The notes beneath the pieces are model-generated. The model saw nothing but the letters and a program-made list of their open reading frames with translations, was not told where the DNA came from and ran no database searches. Below are positions 11,601-24,664 of a stretch of DNA of 64,000 nt, one piece after another. The DNA is from Zychaea mexicana (lineage: Eukaryota > Mucoromycota > Mucoromycetes > Mucorales > Lichtheimiaceae), in assembly GCF_025766255.1 (NCBI RefSeq), contig NW_026516685.1, positions 186,001-250,000 of the forward strand. The letters run 5' to 3'. Each line of letters begins with the position of its first letter. Position 1 is the stretch's first letter. The position numbers were made by a program, and so were the translations under genes.

Positions 11601-14600
11601 GAAAGTCACAAAATCAAATATTGATTTATACCGGCAGGCCAACCAAATGCAAGCCAGCTCATGGATGCAGATCATATTGCTATTATTCATGGGTCGCTGA
11701 ACCGCCTTTTCGAGAATAGCCGATTCCTTGATGATAACGCATTCAATGCATTTACTATTGCATTGTGTCGACTTAGCTCAGAAGCAAGCGGCTTACCGTC
11801 TCAAGAAGATGAGTCGTTACCTTCAAGCAAATCATCCCGAGCGGTAATTACCACCATCATCGATACGAGATATGCATTGCTTATCGTACAGTCCGTATCT
11901 AACGTAACTTGTTTCTTTCATTACAGAAAATTTTCAACAAGACCTCATTTGCAATAGAAAAACTGCGATACATATCAACACTGGATATGGGTCGCCTCAT
12001 CAATCCAGATCGAGATTCTGGTACCTGGTACTTGATCACGTCGCACCTGATCGCCACTGCAAACTACCCTGGTACACCAGGCACTATTCGTACGCAATGC
12101 TGCGAATCGACTGCTGACATTGTTATCACCGCCATGGACTTCAGTCTATCCGAACACAAAGAACCGGACGAAAACCTACAAATCCGGTTGTTGACAGCAT
12201 TGAATCAGTGTATCAACTTTACACCACCCAAAGGAGACTCGCCCGTTTTCAACAGTGACGGTGTCAAAGCATTCACTGAAGTCCAACGAACGGGTCTCGA
12301 AACGCTCAACAAACTGCTGCAAACATCGGGTCATTCGTTTACATGCGGCTGGGGTCTCATTTTTGAAATGATAAAGCATGTGACAACGTCGTCGAGTTCA
12401 GGCCAACATTCAGCTGACTACGATGATAATGAGAGCAACGCTGAAGATGATTCACGGACAGAACGTACGAGTATCGATACGACAGCATCTTCTTTACGAA
12501 CTGCTACCAATTACAGCACACCTGCCACAAATACCACCGCATCTAATGCTAAGCAACATCCAAGTGGTCTGATCAAGGTCGCATTTGCCAGTCTGCAACT
12601 CATTTGTACCGACTTCTTATCTCTCCTATCGCCTGATTGTCTACGTCAATGCATTGCTACCTTGGGAGCCTTCGGTATGCAGAGTGAAGATGTCAATATC
12701 AGTCTTACAGCAATTGGATTATTATGGAATCTGTCCGACTTTATCCAAACCAAACGACTCGGTCCAGCAAAAAAGACGGCTGAAGACGGTATTGGTGGTC
12801 ATAATGTCGACGACACGCCTATTGAAAAACATTGGCTCAATATCGATCAACCTCTTAGCACGGAAAGCGAAAATACGACATTAAGCATTTTGTGGATGCT
12901 GTTGCTACTCCAGCTATCTCACGTTTGCACGGACGGACGTCCTGAAGTACGCAATGGAGCGAATCAGACGCTTTTCCGAACAATCATGATGAACGGCAGT
13001 GTGTTGAATCAGCATCTATGGAGCGCATGCATTTGGGAAGTTCTGTTCCCGTTACTCGATGCGATCAAAATGTCGTCAATCCGAGCAGTACGTATAATGC
13101 AAGCACGGGCCAACAAGTCACCGACACCGTCGACCAAAGATGATCGCGATGCATCCGGTTTCATGCTTCATCATTCACGTGACACAGCAGATAAACAATG
13201 GGACGAAACCAAGGTGCTTGTCCTGACCGGTCTTTCGGGCATCTTCCGCGACTTTCTCGGTAAACTCTACGCATTACCCAAGTTTGAGCATGCATGGTCA
13301 CTCTTACTTGCTCACTTGGAAGATTCCTGTCTACGGTCGAGTCAGGAGGTCTCACTGGCAAGCATCAAGAGCTTTCAAACCATCGTATCCCGACAGCCTG
13401 AGGAGACGGCAGGACAACCATCAGGACAAGCGATCGCGTCACTCTGGCGCAGCGCATGGCAATCATGGCTTGTCATTGGTGAAAGCATAGTTGCGGAGGA
13501 AGAGGGCAACGACAATGACAACAATGTAGAAAGTGGAGAGGAAGATCAAGAATATAGAGGAGCAGCAGCGAGATCGACAAGGAACAAGCAGCTGGATCCT
13601 GAGCTTTATTCACTGACCTTGTCACTATCGTCCTCGAGTATGGCGCCTATTTCCAATGACTTTTCGCAAGATATGCTGACAGCTTATGTCAACATGTTCA
13701 CGGATCTGTACAAGGTGATTGCTCCGACGTTTAACCTGAGCGATGCTGAGAATTTGCTGAGCGTGCTCAAGAATGTACTTGTCTACTCGACAAGCCAACA
13801 ATATCGACCAGACATCGACCATCTGTCTCCACTACAAGAGGCTGCACTGAATGTAATACAGGTACTAGACATGGATAAACCAGGAATACCCCCGCTTGTA
13901 TTACGCGACTTGTCAGAATACATGACCTTGGCATTCCTGGGTCCACAAGATGACAATAGCAACATTTTCAGCAGCAACAAAAACAAATCAAACACAACAA
14001 TGTCGCCTCAACAGCGTCGTTACTCAACTGTTACATATATCGCACTAAACAAGCACACCAGCAAAATGGTTGTTGATATGTTCCACACGCATGTGGACAA
14101 CCTTTCTTTGTACTCGAAGGGGGTTTTTGAACGTATCATTGGCGCGTTCGGCCTCCCAATGAAGCTCAAGTATGATTGTCCGCCGTCTTATAAACATGGC
14201 GATGACAAGACGCCGTTATGGAAACTTGCAACAACTGGACTACTTGACGTTTTACGGTTAGGATTGGAAAAATTACACAGTTTTGGCGAAGGTAAACATC
14301 AAAGAAAACAATCTGTTATGGATGATTTAAATTTGGGTAAAAATCTAACTGCTAGATAATTAGAGGTTCCTTTGGACCGGTTCATTGGCGTGTGGCGAAC
14401 ATTAATTGACATTTTCCATGGCAGTTTATTATCACCAAGGTAATCATCAGTCATTTTCCTGTCTATGGAAGAAAACTCCTGTCGCTAATAATTTCTGTAT
14501 GTAAATATGTATAGTACACCCCCGTCGAGCATGACAATTGAAGAACTAGACGTCGACGAACATTTCGACATATCGGTACTTAGCGTTATTCAGAACGATA

Positions 14601-15624
14601 TAGTGATATATCTCGGTGAACCGCGTGTGCCTGACGAGTTGATTGAAAAGCTGGTTGATATTGTCCATCAAAGCTCGCGACTGTACTACGTTGATGAAAG
14701 TACCTCACATCGACGAAATACTGAAAGCGAAGAAGAACTTGCGACCAAAGAACTTGCCATCGAAGAAGAAAGTGGATCAGGAGGTGGAGGGTATGAGCGT
14801 TCTGGCGATATCGTTGGCACCACGGGCACCATTGTACCCGTCATGAAAGAATCGTTTGCTTATGCAGCGCTAAAGACACTTTTCATATTATGCTCTGCTG
14901 AGAAACAAAGTAAGAACGAAAGAGAGGGAAGACCCCACACTAAACAAATTTCTGATATATTTACAGTAAGAGAAACTAACTTTTTTTGATCTGTGTTGTT
15001 TAGATCATTTGGAAGTACGGAAACGGATTGCTCGTGCAGCGATACCAATTCTGCTAGAACGCTGTGAGACCATCTTGCGAAATTATACTGCCGATGAGCC
15101 ACTGTTAGGTCGATGCCCGTTTCCAAGGTACTTGATGGGGTGAGGAGCTAGCTCTGCAAGACCTTGCCTTACTTTTTAATGATGCAGGGTTTGCCCTTAT
15201 TATTATTTTGTTATGGCACAGCTTTCTCTAGTCAATATGTACTGACTGTTATGTCAATACATGTAGAGTTCGGAAAGAAGAAATGCTTTTCTTTTTGCGA
15301 CAATCGCTTGACCTTAAGCTTCAAAGTGACATTCTAGCATGGAAGGAAGAAGATAAGGGTAAGTGTCCCTTCTTACTATAGATGAGTGTACATGTGTTTT
15401 TATGTACGGCCCATGCTAACATTGATCCAATGATAGGCACTGCAAGACAGCTACCCTTGTCTGGTCCAAGGGGGCACTTGTTTTACTTATATCCAACGTT
15501 ATGTAGGATGATCACATGCGATGATCCCACCGTAGTCAGTTTAATACGCGACTGCTTGCAAATTGCTGGCTCCGAGATAGGGCTTGGCTTCTCCTCCATG
15601 GCACAGTCTGCTGTTTCATCCTAA
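8635..15624 (+). CDS. MON2: MON2 (DOP1/MON2-neo1 Golgi-endosome scaffold, Sec7/BIG-related armadillo protein)
   Basis: Sixteen exons: 8635-8718, 8869-8935, 9010-9134, 9281-9415, 9527-9677, 9756-9949, 10032-10172, 10248-10624, 10710-11569, 11638-11843, 11927-14291, 14364-14439, 14515-14909, 15004-15127, 15267-15358, 15437-15624. The joined phase gives 1,859 aa. MON2-type blocks include the DCB-like N terminus (SGLTAFLQTELLSLSSEARR), NNTAAATLRQLV, LVTECEIFLS and the IQCIDQLDKADPP junction. MON2 works with DOP1 and the flippase NEO1 in endosome-to-Golgi retrieval and resembles large Arf-GEFs without a catalytic Sec7 domain; none is seen here. Exon 11 alone carries 788 codons with low-complexity Asp/Glu/Ser insertions. 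Intron 7 appears to use a GC donor (10173). The 5' end is supported by the conserved N-terminal motif at ATG 8635. Confidence 0.9.
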
Positions 15625-15824
15625 ATAGTAGATTACTATTAGTAATATTATAATCACACACATCACACACACATAAAGTACCTTGTATGTAAAAAGACCT
15701 AACATAAAAAGCTACACGTACCTTTTGCTTATTGTTCTTCGCTATTTCAATTGGGTTGTTTGCCCTTTTTGGGATAAGGCACTGCGCTTTCCGTGCATTT
15801 CTTTTTTAATCTTTTCCCTCCACT

Positions 15825-17039
15825 ATGCGTATTATGCCTCCAAGTCAAGATATTACTGCCGACTCGTTCAGATTTAAAAAGCCCATTCAAAGCACAGGCC
15901 GACGAAAGGCGAAAGCACCAACACGAGTGCGCAAAAGAAGACAGCCCTTGTTATCACAAACGAATCCCCTCGTCAATAGTAACCCTAATTGCAATCGATC
16001 GTCGTCGTTAATAGCGGATCTACATAGCCTTGTGGAATCTGATCAAGATCCGATATCATCGGCTGATTGTGTCAGTGTACTAGAAGGCGTAATTATGGTG
16101 ATTGACAAACAGCTGTGGGAGGCCCAACGTCTTGAGCAGCAAGCGGCGGCCATGGGTGCAGAAGTTTCGCCGAATATGAACAAGACAGTGACCCACGTTG
16201 TACACTCGCCTGTGACGACGGTCGCTACAAAAGCAGCAGGCAGGATGCACACTCATCATCAGCAACAACCACGGCTGGTTGCGCAAGCACTGAATTCTGG
16301 TGCACGTTTGGTGTCGCCACTGTGGGTCGAGGATTGTTATAAACAAAAGAAACGGCTCCCTGAATCTTATTATCCCTTTGATGCCGATCCAAGCCAGCAA
16401 ACGCCACGGCTATCTCTTGAAGAGAACGGGGATCAAACAGAAGAAAATCCGTTTCACGTTGATGCTACAGTGTATGCCGTGTCGTCCGATAGTGAAGAAG
16501 AGGAAGGCCGTATCGATAACCAGAACGATACTGATGATGATGGTGGTGGTTACGAAAACGAAGAGGAAGATGTGAATGGCAGTGTACATCGGCAGCAGCA
16601 ATTGCCATGTGAATCACTACGGCAACAACAACGTCGCTCACCAGTAACAGATAATGAAGATAACGCAGATGAAGACGAAGAGGTGCTTCTACGACGAAGG
16701 CAAAAACGAACAGCCGCGATATCCAAGATTTTACAAGCAGTCAGGGAAAACAAGGAAAGACAACAACAACAACAGCAGCTGCAGCAGCAGCAACAGAAGC
16801 AGGAAAATGTGCCATCATCGCTGCCAACGGATGAACTCGAAGTCGGCTACCTGGGATCCGAGGAAAAGCATAATGTGTGGTATGGCGAACAATCCTTCTA
16901 CAACCATGACTCTTCCTCTTCAACAAAAGCCGCAGCAGTAGCTGCTGCTGCTTCTGAATCAAGCGCTAGTCGACGGCGAGAATCGCATGTTCGTCGCAGT
17001 ACTTCATCACCACAAGATTTTAAAAGAAAGAAACGTTAA
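15825..17039 (+). CDS. BRCT-domain protein with acidic and poly-Q C-terminal region
   Basis: Single exon, 404 aa from ATG 15825 (second ATG at 15834). The first 60 residues are very basic (RRKAKAPTRVRKRR), suggesting nuclear localisation. One BRCT domain fits about residues 80-190: LEGVIMVID at its start, THVVHSP in the middle and the diagnostic Trp in SPLWVEDCY near the end. After it come acidic stretches, a poly-Gln segment (about 310-325; CAA and CAG mixed), an Ala run and a final RKKR. BRCT domains bind phosphopeptides or other BRCTs in DNA repair and checkpoint signalling; the specific family member cannot be named. It follows MON2 by 200 bp on the same strand. Confidence 0.72.
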   Translation: MRIMPPSQDITADSFRFKKPIQSTGRRKAKAPTRVRKRRQPLLSQTNPLVNSNPNCNRSSSLIADLHSLVESDQDPISSADCVSVLEGVIMVIDKQLWEAQRLEQQAAAMGAEVSPNMNKTVTHVVHSPVTTVATKAAGRMHTHHQQQPRLVAQALNSGARLVSPLWVEDCYKQKKRLPESYYPFDADPSQQTPRLSLEENGDQTEENPFHVDATVYAVSSDSEEEEGRIDNQNDTDDDGGGYENEEEDVNGSVHRQQQLPCESLRQQQRRSPVTDNEDNADEDEEVLLRRRQKRTAAISKILQAVRENKERQQQQQQLQQQQQKQENVPSSLPTDELEVGYLGSEEKHNVWYGEQSFYNHDSSSSTKAAAVAAAASESSASRRRESHVRRSTSSPQDFKRKKR

Positions 17040-18211
17040 ATAGCAACCTCAATAATCACCAATATATCATATTTATAAAAGAAAGAAGCAGAGAAGCCAA
17101 AAAAAAAAGCGATGGTTATATGGTCGGAAGACCAAATTAGAAAGCTTTTAAAAATCCAGCAAACTCGCGCGCCCAATTTTTCTAAGTGCCTCTCACCTTT
17201 CTACTCTTAATTATCCAATAAGTCGAACTTATTGTCCTTCTTTTTTTACTCAGCGTAGTAATATATATTCGATCAAGTCTTCCTCTTTTTCTCCTGCTAT
17301 CCAGGTAAAGTTGCTATTTCTTATTGTATGCTATCTATGCTGCTTTTTTCTCTCTTTTGTGCTATTGTGCGGTGTATTGAGGGTGTGGGCGTGTGACGGG
17401 ACATGGCGAGTGTGCAGGATTCTTCTTCTCCATTATGCCCAAGGCGATGTTTCCGACAGAGTAGAAGAGAGAGAGAGGAGGATATTTCTGAGGTGAGAGA
17501 GAGAAAGAGAAAAGGAGGGAGAGGTGTACGATGACAATTACATTAGAATTACTTTGAACCTTACGATCAGCTTGTATGAAATAGAAACCTGCAGCTGCTT
17601 CTATCATATTACTGTAGGTTTATTGAAAAGTGTAGTTAGTGGGGGGGTTTTTTGGTCGTGTGTGTGCGTTTTACTTTGTTTTGGTAAGACGTCGGGTTCT
17701 GCGACAGATTGGGATACGTTTCTCTTGCCTTGTTTTGTTATCCTTACAACTTACTCGTCTATATATCATCATTAATAGAGACAAAAACACAAACAGCAGA
17801 TCACTGTCTATACATTATACGTAAAGCAAAGATTTAGAAGAGAGAGAGAGATAAAACACATCCTACATCTCTTTACACTCTGCTCTAAGAAGAAGTAAAA
17901 GCCTACCAAGAAAGAAAAAGCGAGAAAATCTATACCACGGGCGCAACACCAAAAGAAGCAACCGAGGATATAACATTAAAAAAAAACTTCCTAAGAGATA
18001 ACGCTAGGCAGCACTATCTGGCTAAACGTCCGTCTTCCCACTACCTGACTTTAAGCAAAACGGTATAGTCATCAACGACAAATATAAGAAGTATCCCGTA
18101 GTGTGATTCTTATTAATATTTTTTTTCCTTCTAAGTGGCAACATATATATAGATAAATTCACACTTGATATATTTATATATATATATCTACCACAATCGT
18201 CATCAGCAACT
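17040..18211. other. Intergenic region upstream of the PHD-finger gene
   Basis: A/T-rich and purine-rich stretches (GAGA runs at 17468-17522 and 17838-17850) and a TA-rich tract (18145-18190) just before the next start codon. Possible promoter and long 5' leader. No gene seen. Confidence 0.4.
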
Positions 18212-20762
18212 ATGAAGCGAATGACTACTCGCCGCGCAACACGATCAGCTTCACCGAACCGTCCACCATCATCAGCCTCTCCCAACTTTCCAGATGATGG
18301 CCGGTCCACAGTGAAACGCAAGCTAGCAGCAGTAGAAAAGTATGTAGTATGTGTATTTCTGTTCGAAAAAAAAAAGAGAAATGCCTATCGGCTACACTCT
18401 CGGAGTTACTAATCCCCTCCCCTTCCTTGTAACCCATAGTGACAACCTCTCTTCCTCAACCAAACGACCCTACAAACGACGAAACAAGGATGCTACTGTT
18501 GAAGAAGCGCCCATCAAGGTATGTTTGATAAAAGAGATAAGAAATGCATGCAACGTAAAGCTGGCAAAAGTCTGTGGCGGTTAAGAATGATGGAGGAAAA
18601 ATCGATGGAATCTTTTTTAACGCGCCAGCAATTTTTTTTTTCTCTTTTGGTTTTCTTCCAAATTTTTTTTAGAATAATGATTTTTGTTCATCCTGTGGGT
18701 TCGTTGGACGGTTCTTATGCTGTGATGCATGCCCCAAGGCGTTTCACTTTACTTGCGTGGATCCACCAATGGACGACAGTGACGTGGAACATCTAGAAGG
18801 CGAATGGTATTGTCGTGAATGTGAGCATAAACGCAAAAGTCAGGTAAAACCAGAATTATCATAGAATTCTTTGTATTATACACACACTCACACATAACTG
18901 CATCGTGCATCACTATCACCAACACTGATATACCATCACAATTCTAATATTCTAATATCATTTTTTCATATTGTGCAGAATTATGTACCCACGCCTCCTC
19001 CTTTTCCTCCAGTCACTGCCCTTTTCCATCGAATGATCCAAGATCTGGATTCCCGAAACCCTGTGGCCTATCGCCCACCTATCGAAGTCATCAACTATTT
19101 TGAAGGCGGTAAGCATTCTCTCCCCGTCTCAGAGACACCCCCTACCTTCCCTGCTTCTCCTTGTTATTGGCTAGCTCTAGTTCTACGTCTAGTTTTGGCA
19201 CTGCTAGCTAGCACTAATATTAGCATATCATTTAATTTGATTAACACATTTGATGGATAGTTTCTATGGACAAAGTTGGCCAATATGTTGATTCTTCAAC
19301 CATCAAACCAGTACGACACAAGTGAGTAGAAAAATCACGTCTTGTATTCCTTTTTGTTTTTTTTACTGATTTTTTTTCTTTATCCGCTCATCCGCGCGCC
19401 ACTTGTACCCATTACCCGACAGATCGGGCCCACAAGCGGACCTATATGACGAAAGACGACTGAAAGATGCAGACGGCAATATCATTGTATGCTTTCGATG
19501 TCGAAAAAGTGCTCTTCACGGTCGAATGATTACTTGCGATTATTGTCCTCTCAGTTGGCATATGGATTGTACCGATCCACCCATGGTGTCTATGCCCAAT
19601 CCAGCACGGAAATGGATGTGCCCGACTCACGTTGAACATGTTCTGGTAAGGATAGTAAAAGAATATGATAACCTAATTAAGTTGGATGTGCTACTTTTCA
19701 GCACATGCAACCCCCACCGGGGCTATCTCTCCCCCAGTAAAGCCTCCCTGTATAAATTATATTACAGTAACTGACCTTGTATCTTGATTATCAAATCAAA
19801 CCAAATCTCCTGATATTTTTTCTCATTATTATAGCCGCGAATGCGTCGAAAACGACAAACTATTATAATGGATCCTGCTCCCGGTAGTGGTGGTGAAAGT
19901 AGCGATGATGATGACGATGTACCAGTAACAAAAGCGACTAAAGACGACGATCTATCTGTGCCACAGAAGGAACACGATAAAACATCATCTGAACATAACA
20001 TGGTGATAGAGGGAAATCCCATGATCCAATATAACCAAACAGTCTATCGGCTACCATATGAATCATTTAAACTCGGGTTTCCAAGGTAATAGGAATTATT
20101 ATATACAGCCATGGAAACAGCGACATGTTTGCGCATGTTGGCATGCATGATTGGCACATAATAAGTGTATTACCATATGCTTATCTCTGTCTCTCTTTTG
20201 TCAGGATTGAAATGTTATCACGTTGCGCTTCGCCTATAATACAAAACTCACATGAAGAGCTGCATGCAACAGATGAGGAAATAAGAATTGTAAGTCCAAT
20301 GGGTGTAATATATCCACGGAAGTGAAAGCTATATCAAATGCTGACGTGGATAAACATAGTGTACTGAGGGCATTGCGGAGATTCAGTCGGCATTAGCAAG
20401 GTTCGCTCAAGAAGACATGGAAATTCCTGAAGAAGAACGCAGTATAGCCATGCTCGCTCGGGCTGCACGGATGGTGAGCAGGAAAAAGAGCAAACCACCG
20501 TTCAGGGGAAGTAAAAAGTTGTTTCGGAATACTAACATAGAATTAATCACTTTAGTTGGATAGCGGTGAGAGCGACGATGATGAAGAACAACAATCGCCT
20601 GCTGAGCACGGCGAAGCTCAAGTATCATCTGTGGACATTGGCAACAACGGATACGAAAGGTACATTCCTATCAATAAGGTATTACGGGATAAAGGCAAGA
20701 ACCCGCTCTGGAATATCTTCAAAAGTAATGATAATGGTTCCAACAACCGTGCGGGAGATTGA
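18212..20762 (+). CDS. RCO1: RCO1-like double PHD-finger protein (Rpd3S-type histone deacetylase subunit)
   Basis: Ten exons: 18212-18339, 18440-18518, 18673-18843, 18979-19108, 19261-19321, 19423-19645, 19835-20085, 20205-20289, 20360-20473, 20556-20762; all phases join to 482 aa. PHD1 (about 74-122) has the Cys4-His-Cys3 pattern starting FCSSCG and ending WYCREC. PHD2 (about 213-260) runs from VCFRCRK to WMCPTHV. Between them lies a segment (FPPVTALFHRMIQDLD) like the region after PHD1 in Rco1, which contacts Eaf3. Two PHDs with a short linker match Saccharomyces Rco1, the Rpd3S subunit that reads unmodified H3 and suppresses cryptic transcription. The N terminus is basic, the C terminus acidic. 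NTO1/BRPF-type proteins were considered; the long spacing between fingers and the lack of a bromodomain favour RCO1. Confidence 0.78.
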
Positions 20763-21160
20763 TGACAATACTGAACCACAGGCGGCAACATCATACATAT
20801 ACATAACAAGCACTCACATCTTCAACATCATCATTAATTCCATCGTCATTCACACCCACACACGACATGTCTTTTGTTTTCTATTTACTCGTTCAGCATA
20901 CATTGTATTATCCTTCCAAAGCATACTTCCCGACCTACCATCGTGATTTATTATACATATCAAGCAACTATAGCCTGCAATATAATTAGTAAATTGACAC
21001 TTTTTGTACAGATCTTATTTAACTTTATTATCATTCACAGAAACAATAAATGGTCATACAAGCGCGTCGCAAATCGCATATCCGCTAAAGCCCGATCTCA
21101 ATGACTGATGAAAAAACGCCATGAGTCAGAGGGGGAAAATGGACTAGAAGATGTATAAAG
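20763..21160. other. Intergenic region after the RCO1-like gene
   Basis: 3' untranslated sequence, then the edge of the LINE remnant. Nothing else recognised. Confidence 0.4.
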
Positions 21161-21199
21161 GTCTAACAGGAGTGTGTGGTGGAGGTGCTGGTGGAAAAA

Positions 21200-22935
21200 A
21201 AATTAGAGAGTTGAGGAAATGGAAGCATGGTGTTCCAAGATAACGATAGAGAGGGGGAACAATCTTGTTCTTTTTTTTTGCAATCAAAGAAAACAGAGAG
21301 AGGGGAGGAAAGGAAGAAAAGAAGCTTGTGGTGAAGAAGAGTTTGAAGATGAGGAGGTCGATAGGGGAGGCTTATGGTTGATCTGCATTTCTTGGGTTGT
21401 CTCAAGCCAGGTGATGAAGTCATTGCTGATCGTTGGAGGAACTGTGGGACCAGGGCTACTGGTACCGTTGTCGTGGCAAAGGACGTCGATATCCGCTAAC
21501 AGAGTCGTCAGTCGCTGCCACATGTTCTTCCAAAACTGCTTTTTGGACGTGTTGGTTGGTCGTGCCTTGGGAAACGAGTTGAGAGGAAACGATATTGGAA
21601 CAAGTACAACATATGAAACATTGGGCCGGGTATATGCTTGAGGACAGAGGATGACATGCATGCGTGAGAGATGAAGATGATTAGGGCAGTTGCGGCAGGT
21701 AGCATCGGCGCGGCCGTTTGGCATCTACCCTAGGCGCTAACGAACAAGGCGGCTGCGTTGGTGATGGGTCATTGGGAGCCAGACGACAGGATCAATGCCT
21801 AGTGTTAGTCGACATGCGGATAGTAGTTTGGCGCGTGGACTGGAACGGGCTTCCTGGAAACTGAGCAGTAGCTACAGCACCCATTGCGCTGCGGATCTCT
21901 TTTTGGTCATATGGCGCTGCTTGTGATGGGAGCTGTTTCCAAAGTACTATTTATTTGAGTTGTGAGTAGCGACTATTGCAGGTGCCGTCAAGATGGGACA
22001 ATAGCGCAGGCAGGAGTGCCTCATCGGGCAACCATCGGGTGCGGTTGCCAAATTTGGCTTGAAGGACCACAATGCGTAACGACATAGCGGGTAAGTCAAC
22101 AAGGTGTTGCATGACTGGAACAGAGGACGACCTCGAGGAGCTACCATAGATGCGGCGCATACACAAAGCTTAGGCCATCTTGCAGCAGCTTCACCTGTTT
22201 TTGAGCGGTTTTTGGATGGCAAGACCGTATTCCATCTGTGGGCGGATGAACTGGGCATAAAAAAGCGTGCTGACAAGAGGCAAGTGAAGCCTGAGGCACT
22301 TAAGACCAAGGGAATTCAAGACGTTTGACGAGCTGGTCGCTTTCTTGGTGCTGTGTTCGATTGGTAGCTGGACATCCATATAGCTGATGGGTTGAAGGGA
22401 ATGCCGAGATACTTGAAGGAGCTGGCAGTCGGCAAGGCGGTGTAGTATAGCTCAAGTAGTGTTGATACAGATGATAACTGTCGGTCGAAAACAACGCACC
22501 TGGTGGGGCTTCACCGATAGACAAGCTGCCTACTATCCTACTATTGTCCTCACAGGCGGCTAATAGTGCTGGCATAATGGGTGGTTCGGCAATCAAGACG
22601 ACGTCGTCCGCATAAAGTAAACAGTTGATGCGCATGTCATGCAGGGTGAGAGCAGCTGGAGCAACTGGCAGATTGACTGAGGGAGGAGCTTGATCAAGAT
22701 ACGCAGATGGTTCTGCGTCACAAAGAAATTGGGGTAGGGTATTAAAATTAGTAGAGTAAAGGGAAGGGGAGAGAACGGATCCTTGTAATACAATAGTTTG
22801 AGGTTGAAATCGCACAGAAACGGTATTTGAGAGCAGCACTTTTATGAAATATTGTGTCTTCAATAAAAATGAATTAAAGAAATCCTTGCCTTGCATGGTC
22901 AGGAAAGGAGTAAATTGGAAGTGTATTGCCATGTC
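21200..22935 (-). pseudogene. Decayed non-LTR (LINE) retrotransposon, reverse transcriptase and C-terminal part
   Basis: Reading down the minus strand from about 22935, one frame to 22300 holds reverse transcriptase motifs: a VLQGSVLSPSLYS block and the palm motif YADDVVLIAEPP. Further 3' (22309-21947) is a thumb-like stretch with YALWSFKPNLATAPDGCP. A last piece (21724-21508) has the Cys/His pattern CRNCP...HLHLSRMHVILCP typical of the LINE C-terminal zinc-binding region. The frames are shifted relative to each other, so it is dead. The 5' part (endonuclease) is not seen; 5' truncation is usual for LINEs. It sits at the left border of the A/T-rich region. Confidence 0.75.
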
Positions 22936-24327
22936 CGTCTATTATCATACACTACATCCAACATCTTTTCACATTCTGTATTATTACATTACATACATTA
23001 AAAATACAAAAGTGTTGGGTATTAAATTGTTAATAGCATAAGCATACCATATATTACCACGATGATATATCATCAATGAAGTTAAAGAAATAATGGCCGG
23101 TCCTTCATCCTTATTCCTCTCTTATCTTATAAGAAATACTGTGGGTCAGTAGATGAGTAGAGAATTGTTTATATAAGACCTTATGCTAATATATACAATG
23201 TCATGTTGAGTTGTCTACTATCAAAAGACAAAAATCGTATTATGGGATTTTGACGCACAAAACAGAAATGCCTACTGTTGGTGTTGTTTTGATCTTAAAA
23301 TTATTTCAATAAAGAGTTTCAATACTGTAGTTTGAAAGAAATCATAAAATCACGTGAATAAAAGAGGTGGTCTGAAAACCTGGATATTCGGAGTATAGCA
23401 CGCCTTCAAGTGTGTCCCAGAAACTCTTTCCATCTTTTTCTTTGTACTTGCGATTTTCTACGAGCTCCATTGCACTCATCCTGTCTTTTAATATGACTAT
23501 ATTATCTGCAGCTGATGCTGCCTGCTCTATATATGGAACTGAAATCAGTTTGGAAAATCAGCTGTCAGCTTTACAGCAACTCAAAGACACTGGTTTGAAC
23601 CTATCACATTGTCAATGGTGATCTGAGTATTGCAGACCCATGAAGAATAAACATTTTAGTATTAGTATTTAAACTTAATTATAATTAATACTTATATACA
23701 GATTTAAAAAAATATATTTTAAAATTTGTTCTATTTTTAAAAAAATAAATTAATCAATAATAAATATATACTCAATAAAATTGCATTTTTTTCTATTTCA
23801 TAAAAATAAATTGAATTATAAAGTATAGCAATTTTTTAAATACAAAAAAATATATATCTTATCTAGCCTAGCCTATTATACTTTTAATATTAAGTATTTG
23901 GGTTATTATGAAAATAGATTACAGATTATAAAATCTATATTTTCTTGATATATTTTTTACATCAAATAATAAAATTTTTACATTTTTTTATTCTTTAATA
24001 TATTCAATATAATTTTTATTGATAAATATAATAATATGCTTATATGACTTTTTAACATATATTGATATTTTCTGATTATAAAAAATAATGTTAATATTAT
24101 AATTATTTATATCTTTATTTTTCAATATACAGTTCTTAATTTTATTATTTGATTCATACAATAACTTATCATTATTATTTTAATTGTTATTAACATTTAA
24201 ATTTAAACTATTTAGTAGTGAAGGTTTTATTTTGGTTTGTACAAAATTACAATTTGAAATAATAATATTCATTATTATTATTATTACATTCTAAGGATTA
24301 AATTATTAATCTTCTTCTTCTCCTCCC
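22936..24327. other. A/T-rich stretch without a recognised gene
   Basis: Composition changes sharply near 23640, from mixed to extremely A/T-rich. One small open frame (23412-23621) has no recognised family. Confidence 0.4.
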
Positions 24328-24661
24328 TTCCAGTCTCGTCGAAGATGAAACAAGGAATGGAGCGAGCAGTAGAATGACTTCTAGGAGCAAAGCTCCAACA
24401 AAAAATATTAAATATTCCTACTAGAAAAATACACCGTGGTATTTTTCATATCATTAATAAAATATTATAATTATACTTATTAGAAAGCTAAAAAATACCA
24501 ATGGGTATTTTTATATTTTTAATTTAATTATTTATTTATTTATTGGGAAGATACCAAGAGGTATTTTTCTTATAATTATTATTACAATTTTATTATTGGA
24601 CCCCACAGGGTCCTAGAAGAACTTCGTTCTTAGGCTTAAATCAAAGATTTAAAGACTGGAA
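24328..24661. mobile_element. Hairpin-rich miniature element with TTCCAGTC terminal inverted repeats (copy A)
   Basis: Left end TTCCAGTC at 24328-24335, right end GACTGGAA at 24654-24661. Inside is a string of separate short hairpins: 24425-24446 (AAAATAC arms), 24490-24513 (AAAATACC/GGTATTTT), 24550-24564 (ATACC/GGTAT), 24598-24613 (GGACCC/GGGTCC), 24617-24631 (AAGAAC/GTTCTT) and 24636-24652 (TTAAATC/GATTTAA). No protein is encoded. A relative with the same ends and the same right-hand terminal hairpin lies at 36607-37041. Its right end abuts the truncated Rep copy three bases before that copy's ATG. Confidence 0.65.
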
Positions 24662-24664
24662 CAT